Source: an uncultured Myxococcales bacterium
Lineage (GTDB): Bacteria > Myxococcota_A > UBA9042 > DTJE01
Direction of reading: 5' to 3'
Assembly: GCA_903847405.1 (NCBI GenBank)
Contig: CAINDP010000184.1
Coordinates: 1 to 38,773, forward strand
Length of the DNA: 38,773 nucleotides
Position numbers and translations under genes: made by a program. Under the pieces are notes generated by a model. That model ran no database searches and was not told the DNA's origin. It saw only the letters and a list, made by a program, of their open reading frames with translations. Positions 34,376-38,773 of this stretch are shown here, in pieces (position 1 is the first letter of the stretch; every line of letters starts with the position of its first letter).

Positions 34376-36144
34376 GCTTCCGCGAAGGGGCGGCCGTCCT
34401 TCGAAGGCACGTGGATCGTCGAGCCCGCCTGCGCCGAGCCCTTCGTCCCCCACTTCAACTGGAAGCCCATGCCCGTGAGGATCGAGGCGTCCAGAACCTC
34501 CACATGCCCGTCCAGCGGCAGCACGATCTTCGAATCGGGCGCAGCGTCCAGGATGTCGCGCTGGATGTCCACGCCGGGGGCCACCTGGTACAGCTCGACC
34601 CCGCGGGCGGTCAGGCGGAAGTTGCCGACGTTCGTGCAGTAGTAGACGTGCTGGCCCTTCTTCAACGCCTCGTGGGCGCTGAACGTGATCTCCTCGACGT
34701 TCGCGACGAACTTGGGAATGCCGGGCTTCTGGATCACCAGTTTGCCGTCGATCAGTTCCATCTGCGCCCGGGCCATCCACTGGCCGACGAAGATGATGTT
34801 GCGCGCGTAGGTGACCAGGTTGATGAAGCCGCCGGGCCCGACGTACTCCTTCACCTTGGAGGACTTCTTGGACACGTTGACGTTGCCGTGGGCATCGACC
34901 TGCAGCATGCCCAGGATCGTGACGTCCAGATGCTCCTCGATGTAGTGGAACATTTCGGCGGACGTGATCAACTTCTGGGGGTTGATGGCCATCCCGAAGA
35001 AGAACCCCGGGGCCGGCGTGCCGCCGATGACGCCCGTTTCGATCATGAACGTGATGTCCTTGCCCAGGCCGCCCTCGGTGGCCAACCGGCCGACCTCCTG
35101 GGGCAGGCCGTAGCCGATGACCGTCCGCACGCCGGGGTGGCCGGCGTCCGCGAACACGGCGGCCGCCTGGCGCGCCAGGGCGTGATCGACGGGCCGGCGG
35201 ACCGGGTCCATCTTGGTGACCTTGTTCAGGGCCGCCAGCCGTTCCATCGTCGGCCCGATCGGGGCGCTCTGGCCCAGCGTGAACTCCTTCATGCACTTGC
35301 GCTGGGGGATCATCAGGGTCTGCTCGTTCCGCGGGTTCACGACGATCGCGTCCACCTGCTCGGCGCGCAGGAAGATCGCCGCATCGTCGCGCGGGATGAT
35401 CCCGGTCACGCTGATGATGACCACGCCGCCATTGGCCCGGGCCGCCACGGCGCCCTCCCGGACCTCCGTGTAGATCGCCGAATCCTTCATGTAGATGTTG
35501 CCGTCGGCGTCGGCATAGGTGGCCATCAGCGCCGTCGCGGTGATCTTCGGGATCCGGTAGCGCAGCAGGTCGCCTTCCACCTCGACCAACTGGGGGCCCT
35601 TGCCGGGCTCGACCTGCGAGCCGGTGCCCACGCGCGGGTCCATGAAGGTCCCGATGCCCACGTCGGTCAGGACGGACTCCTCGCCCCGGCCCTGGCCGTC
35701 GATCATGTGCGTGACGGTGCCCTGGGGCAGCACCGACAGGGTGACCTCGCCCCGTTCCGCCATGGCCAGGACGGCCGTCACGGTTTCGTGGTGGCCGCTG
35801 ATGAACCAGGTGATCAGGCCCTTCTTGCAGCACTCCTCGACGCTGCCGGGCGCCTTGCCGCGAGCGCCCGCGCCGCCGGCGCTGATCCAGGTGATGTTCG
35901 CGGGGTGGCCCGTCCGCTCGAAGGAATCGCGCACCAGGTGGTAGCACGTCGCCGGGCGCATGCTGGCGGTCATGCCGCAACCCACGATCACGGCCTCGTC
36001 GGGGATCAGCGAAGCAGCCTCGCGACCGGTCATGAACTTCGGGCTGTTCACGTTGCCCGGCTTGTAGTCCAGGTCGATCTTGCTCTTGTTCAGCATCCAG
36101 GTGACCGCCTGCTTGATCACGGACAGTTTCAGCAAAAGGCCCAT
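34372..36144 (-). CDS. Family I CoA-transferase (propionate CoA-transferase-like)
   Basis: A 590-residue cytoplasmic enzyme with alpha and beta halves fused in one chain, as in propionate CoA-transferase and YdiF. It exchanges CoA between acyl-CoA and a carboxylate. Features are ITWISAGGAGARGKAPG and GTFMDPRVGTG in the first half; GVVIISVTGIIPRDDA; and in the second half VIGYGLPQEVG, then IETGVIGGTPAPG with the putative catalytic Glu369, VDAHGNVNVS, GPGGFINL and APGVDIQRDIL. The chain is about 60-70 residues longer than the usual about 520, with an N-terminal extension (MGLLLKLSVIKQAVTWMLNK) that looks amphipathic. Start: ATG 36144 after GGGAGG. It has its own predicted promoter. The exact substrates are not clear. 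Confidence 0.88.
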   Translation of the reverse strand: MGLLLKLSVIKQAVTWMLNKSKIDLDYKPGNVNSPKFMTGREAASLIPDEAVIVGCGMTASMRPATCYHLVRDSFERTGHPANITWISAGGAGARGKAPGSVEECCKKGLITWFISGHHETVTAVLAMAERGEVTLSVLPQGTVTHMIDGQGRGEESVLTDVGIGTFMDPRVGTGSQVEPGKGPQLVEVEGDLLRYRIPKITATALMATYADADGNIYMKDSAIYTEVREGAVAARANGGVVIISVTGIIPRDDAAIFLRAEQVDAIVVNPRNEQTLMIPQRKCMKEFTLGQSAPIGPTMERLAALNKVTKMDPVRRPVDHALARQAAAVFADAGHPGVRTVIGYGLPQEVGRLATEGGLGKDITFMIETGVIGGTPAPGFFFGMAINPQKLITSAEMFHYIEEHLDVTILGMLQVDAHGNVNVSKKSSKVKEYVGPGGFINLVTYARNIIFVGQWMARAQMELIDGKLVIQKPGIPKFVANVEEITFSAHEALKKGQHVYYCTNVGNFRLTARGVELYQVAPGVDIQRDILDAAPDSKIVLPLDGHVEVLDASILTGMGFQLKWGTKGSAQAGSTIHVPSKDGRPFAEA

Positions 36145-36190
36145 CGTGTCCTCCCAGTGCGCGGTCGAAAGGGTACCCAATCGTGGCGGC

Positions 36191-36219
36191 ATTGTCCTAC
36201 AGATCAGAAAGATGAACAA
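36191..36219 (-). promoter_or_regulatory. Putative promoter of the CoA-transferase gene
   Basis: Minus-strand TTGTTC (36219-36214), 17 bases, GACAAT (36196-36191), 47 bases before the ATG. It lies after the MFS stop, so the CoA-transferase need not depend on the MFS transcript. Confidence 0.4.
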
Positions 36220-36252
36220 AGTCGGATTTCACGGGGCCGGCGGACGCCAGGG

Positions 36253-37620
36253 TCACGGCTGCCGGACCCTTCCCCGGGCCAGCGATGCGAACACGCCCAC
36301 GCTGCACAAGGCGATCCCGCCCATGAACACCGCGTGGAGCGCGTGCAGGAACTGCGGGAACAGGTCGGGCGTGATCTTCGTGTGGCCCATGGTCAAGGCG
36401 AACGCAACCATCACAATGCCCATGCTGAGCATCTGGCCGACCAGGCGCATCGTGGCCAGCGTGGCCGAGGCGACGCCATAGGAACGGCGCGGGACCGCCC
36501 CCATGATCGCGTTGGTGTTGGGGGACGAGAACAGGGCGAACCCCAGGCCCATGATCGCCAGGCTGGCCGCCACGATGCCCAGGTGCGTCGACGCGTCCAG
36601 GAACGCCAGGGGCACCAGTCCGACGATGCTCAGGAACATGCCCGAGGAGGCCAGCAGGCGGGGCTGGAGGCGATCGGACAGCCGTCCGGCCAGCGGCGAG
36701 AACGCGGCCTGCAGCACCGGCTGGATCACCATCAGGAGGCCCGCGTCCCGGGGCGTCATGCCGCGCACGTACTGGAGGTACAGGCTGAGGAGGAACATCA
36801 CCGCGAAGGTCGCGGAGTAGTTGATGAGGGCCGCCAGGTTCGACCAGGCGAAGACCGGGTTCCCGATGAACAGCGACAGATCCAGGACGGGGTGGGCGGT
36901 CCGCAGTTCGTGCCGGACGAAGACCCCCAGGAGGACCAGGCCTCCGACGATGCACGCCACGCCCGCGGGGCCCGGCAGCAGCGACAGGCCGGTCATCAGA
37001 ACCGCCAGTCCCCCGGCATAGATGACGGCCCCCGCGACGTCGAACGGATCGCCCTTCGCCTCGGCCCACTCGCTGCGGATGCCCGCCAGGACGACCACCA
37101 GGCCGGCCACGCCCAGTCCCGCGCCCAGCAGGAACAGGCTGCGCCACCCGAATGCGTGCGTCATCAGGCCGCCCAGGAAGGGCCCGGTGGACAGGCCCAC
37201 GTAAACCAGCCCGATGTTGACGCCCAGGACCCGCCCCCGATCCCCCGGGGGGAAGACCGAGGTCAGCAGCGCCGTGCTGGTCCCGAAGATGAGCGCCCCG
37301 CCGACGCCCTGGAGGGCGCGCAGGGCGATCAGCGCCTCGATGGAGGGCGCCGCCGCGCAGGCCAGGGACGCCAGGGTGTGCACGATCATCCCGGCGGTGA
37401 ACGCGCGGCGGCGGCCGTGGATGTCGGCCAGCTTGCCCAGGGGCACCAGCGACATGGCCGCGGCCAGCAGGAAACTGGTGGCGACCCAGTTCAGCAGGGT
37501 CGTTTCGGCGCCCATCTCGAGGCCGATGGTCGGCAGGGCGATGGTGACGGCGGCGCTCATGAAGGGCGTCAGGAAGGCCGCGATGCCGGTGGCGATGAGG
37601 ACGGCGACCTGCTCGCTCAT
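36253..37620 (-). CDS. MFS transporter, probable drug:H+ antiporter (DHA2/EmrB-QacA type)
   Basis: A 455-residue inner-membrane transporter. MFS signatures are GKLADIHGRRRAF (motif A, between helices 2 and 3), ALRALQGVGGAL (helix 4, with the Arg of motif B), and GVNIGLVYVGLSTGPFLGG (antiporter motif C). About 13-14 hydrophobic segments can be counted, which suits the 14-helix DHA2 group that exports drugs or other hydrophobic compounds by proton antiport. The TGA is followed 109 bases later by the CoA-transferase ATG. Start: ATG 37620 with GAGG seven bases upstream and a predicted promoter at 37645-37673. The substrate is unknown. Confidence 0.92.
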   Translation of the reverse strand: MSEQVAVLIATGIAAFLTPFMSAAVTIALPTIGLEMGAETTLLNWVATSFLLAAAMSLVPLGKLADIHGRRRAFTAGMIVHTLASLACAAAPSIEALIALRALQGVGGALIFGTSTALLTSVFPPGDRGRVLGVNIGLVYVGLSTGPFLGGLMTHAFGWRSLFLLGAGLGVAGLVVVLAGIRSEWAEAKGDPFDVAGAVIYAGGLAVLMTGLSLLPGPAGVACIVGGLVLLGVFVRHELRTAHPVLDLSLFIGNPVFAWSNLAALINYSATFAVMFLLSLYLQYVRGMTPRDAGLLMVIQPVLQAAFSPLAGRLSDRLQPRLLASSGMFLSIVGLVPLAFLDASTHLGIVAASLAIMGLGFALFSSPNTNAIMGAVPRRSYGVASATLATMRLVGQMLSMGIVMVAFALTMGHTKITPDLFPQFLHALHAVFMGGIALCSVGVFASLARGRVRQP

Positions 37621-37644
37621 GGGTGGCCTCGGGTTCCGTCGGCC

Positions 37645-37673
37645 AATCTACCTCCGGAGTCCCGGCGCGTCCA
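37645..37673 (-). promoter_or_regulatory. Putative promoter of the MFS gene
   Basis: Minus-strand TGGACG (37673-37668), 17 bases, TAGATT (37650-37645), 25 bases before the ATG. Confidence 0.4.
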
Positions 37674-37678
37674 TTCCG

Positions 37679-38206
37679 TCAGCGGGCGCGGGGGCCTTCG
37701 ACCCTCACGAAAAGCGTCCCGCGGTAGTTCAACCACTGGACCTCCATCGTGCCCCGGAAGCGCAGGACGTTCGCGTCACCGTCCACGAAACCGTTCGTGA
37801 TTTTCAGGGACCCCGTGGTGGCCAGGGCCTTGAAGCGGCAGGGCGCCTGGGGCACGAACGAAAACATCGTCCGGCCGACCTTCTTCATGTCGAAGCGGCA
37901 GGACTGCCCGGACCATGCATGGGTCAGCACCACGTCGGGGCTGCCGTCGGCGCCGGTTTCCAGGCGCGCCTCGATCCGGGTGCCCAGGCGATCCTTGCCG
38001 GCGGGGTTCCAGGGGGACACGGCCAGGACGCGCACCTCGCCGCGCAGCGTGTACTGCCCGCCGGGCTGCGATCGCGTCGCCGCACCGGACGGCCGTCCGG
38101 CCCGATCCAGCGCCCGGGCCTCGGGCTCGCCGCCGCCGAATCCCGCAAGAAAGCCGAAGGCCGCAACGAACAACAGCACATGAATGGTCCCGAGTCGGGT
38201 CGCCAT
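37679..38206 (-). CDS. Small secreted protein of unknown function
   Basis: A 175-residue exported protein. The N-terminus MATRLGTIHVLLFVAAFGFL and following Gly-rich stretch form a signal peptide with cleavage probably near EARA (about residue 34); there is no lipobox Cys. The mature part is beta-rich (YTLRGEVRVLAVSP, TRIEARLET, SCRFDMKKVGRTMFSFVP, NYRGTLFVRVEG) and has two cysteines that could form a disulfide. I recognise no family; a small beta-barrel or sandwich is likely. The start is ATG 38206 with GGAGG five bases upstream; the open frame continues further up but without a ribosome site. It is transcribed divergently from the ArsR-type gene across a 156-base region holding a dyad, so it may be under its control. 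Confidence 0.75.
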   Translation of the reverse strand: MATRLGTIHVLLFVAAFGFLAGFGGGEPEARALDRAGRPSGAATRSQPGGQYTLRGEVRVLAVSPWNPAGKDRLGTRIEARLETGADGSPDVVLTHAWSGQSCRFDMKKVGRTMFSFVPQAPCRFKALATTGSLKITNGFVDGDANVLRFRGTMEVQWLNYRGTLFVRVEGPRAR

Positions 38207-38309
38207 GGAAACCTCCATTCCCGTCCGGGCGAACAGACGGACGGATCCGGGGCATATTCGCGACCCATGGGACCGTGACGAAAGACGGGCGTTCGAAGAT
38301 TTCCCGGCA

Positions 38310-38349
38310 ACATGTTTCCCGCTTGACATATGATAGGTCTGAAACTTGT
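38310..38349. promoter_or_regulatory. Candidate ArsR-type operator (symmetric dyad)
   Basis: Arms ACATGTTTC (38310-38318) and GAAACTTGT (38341-38349) are complementary at 8 of 9 positions. The 22-base spacer has the palindrome CATATG (38327-38332) exactly at the centre of the dyad. TTGACA (38323-38328), a likely -35, lies inside it, although no clear -10 follows. The position, 14 bases before the ArsR-type ATG, suits autoregulation. Confidence 0.5.
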
Positions 38350-38362
38350 CGGCGGAGGAACC

Positions 38363-38704
38363 ATGGCCCCGAAGCGAAAGATGGAACAGGCTGCGGCCCT
38401 GGCGGGCATCCTGTCGAACCCCATGCGGCTGGCGATCGTGGAACGTCTGAGGGAACGCCCGACCATCGTGGGCGACCTGGTCGACGCCGTCGGCGAAAGC
38501 CAGGCCACGGTGTCCAAGCAACTGGGCATCCTCCGGGACGCGGGCCTGCTGCAGTGCCGCCCCGACGGCCGATGCCGCGAATACGCCCTGGCCGATCCAC
38601 TGCTGGTCGATGCCGCCCTGGAGGCCCTGCATGCCCTGGCGGCGCAGGCCGCCGCGATGGGTGCGAAATGCCGCGCGCGGCGCTCGACGGGGCCCGTCGG
38701 GTAG
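38363..38704 (+). CDS. ArsR-family winged-helix transcription regulator
   Basis: A 113-residue DNA-binding protein. The winged helix-turn-helix runs from about residue 10 to 85: LAGILSNPMRLAIVERL, RPTIVGDLVDAVGESQATVSKQLGIL (the recognition helix around ATVSKQL), then the wing LLQCRPDGRCREYAL. It lacks the CxC metal site (ELCVCDL) of metal-sensing ArsR/SmtB proteins; the only cysteines are two in the wing and one in the tail, so it may respond to another signal, for example oxidation of the wing cysteines. Start: ATG 38363 after GGAGGA. It probably acts on the dyad just upstream and on the divergent secreted-protein gene. Confidence 0.88.
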   Translation: MAPKRKMEQAAALAGILSNPMRLAIVERLRERPTIVGDLVDAVGESQATVSKQLGILRDAGLLQCRPDGRCREYALADPLLVDAALEALHALAAQAAAMGAKCRARRSTGPVG

Positions 38705-38712
38705 GCCGTCGA

Positions 38713-38773
38713 GGAAAATGGGGACAGACACCGATTATTCGTCCCGAATAATCGGTGTCTGTCCCCATTTTCC
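38713..38773. repeat. REP-like inverted repeat, copy C (perfect palindrome)
   Basis: A perfect 29-base inverted repeat: left arm 38713-38741 starting GGAAAATGGGGACAGACACC, loop TCC, right arm 38745-38773 ending CTGTCCCCATTTTCC. It begins 9 bases after the ArsR-type stop and runs to the last base of the window, so it may continue. It is the best-preserved member of the repeat family seen at 1861 and 2856. Confidence 0.9.

Noticed and set aside
29111-35980. A minus-strand open frame of more than 2200 codons opposite the giant lipoproteins and the 5' part of the CoA-transferase
   Set aside because: It is the shadow of GC-rich genes; its product is low-complexity Arg/Ala/Gly/Pro sequence without domains, and real genes with ribosome sites and signal peptides cover the region.
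1-38773. tRNA, rRNA, CRISPR array, riboswitch, prophage or intact insertion sequence
   Set aside because: I scanned the gaps for cloverleaf ends, regularly spaced repeats, known leader motifs and transposase or integrase motifs and found none.

Overview
The window is very GC-rich (roughly two thirds G+C by eye), densely coding DNA from a Gram-negative-type bacterium. Two beta-barrel outer-membrane proteins, many lipoproteins with clear lipoboxes, and Cys-rich surface proteins with CNGxDDDCDG metal-binding repeats and CGxGxC repeats point to Myxococcota or a related former delta-proteobacterial lineage. This is an inference from style; there is no rRNA or other phylogenetic marker. I see 27 protein genes (one partial), no tRNA, rRNA, CRISPR array or intact transposase, and no gene-free stretch above 300 bases.

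Layout. 1-2850: tail of a small membrane protein, a sodium:solute symporter, and a secreted DUF2911 protein. 2873-5670 (minus): bacillithiol genes bshC-bshA, overlapping at a GTGA. 5818-12861: a ZU5-like plus permuted-papain lipoprotein, a C_GCAxxG_C_C redox protein, then three lipoproteins (a purple-acid-phosphatase-like enzyme, a Cys-rich protein and an orphan PstS-like binding protein), each with an Asp-rich tether after the lipid-bearing Cys. 12988-17396: an AI-2E-family permease, a POTRA-less Omp85-type barrel, a FadL-type porin and a small DUF123/GIY-YIG-like protein. 17402-23474: amino-acid synthesis: tyrA (minus) diverging from an aroG-ilvE-pheA operon joined by ATGA overlaps, with ilvA meeting it tail to tail. 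23604-24740: a DEAD-box RNA helicase. 24938-34375: three giant lipoproteins (1083, 957 and 1032 aa), the second with pentapeptide repeats and a probable beta/gamma-crystallin-like segment, the third with MopE-type repeats. 34372-38206 (minus): a family I CoA-transferase, an MFS exporter and a small secreted protein. 38363-38704: an ArsR-type regulator.

How parts work together. TyrA, DAHP synthase and PheA cover entry to the shikimate pathway and the branches to Tyr and Phe; the aminotransferase and IlvA connect to isoleucine and perhaps perform the final aromatic transamination. BshA and BshC do the first and last steps of bacillithiol synthesis. The phosphatase and PstS-like lipoproteins suggest phosphate release and capture at the cell surface.

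Non-coding signals. Three copies of an inverted repeat built on GGAAAATGGGGACAGACACC lie just after stop codons (near 1861, 2856 and 38713); one supplies the stop codon of bshA. Several upstream regions share a TTGnnn-N16-18-TAGnnT pattern that may be this organism's housekeeping promoter. A symmetric dyad in front of the ArsR gene is a good operator candidate. Two convergent gene pairs end on a shared CTAG.
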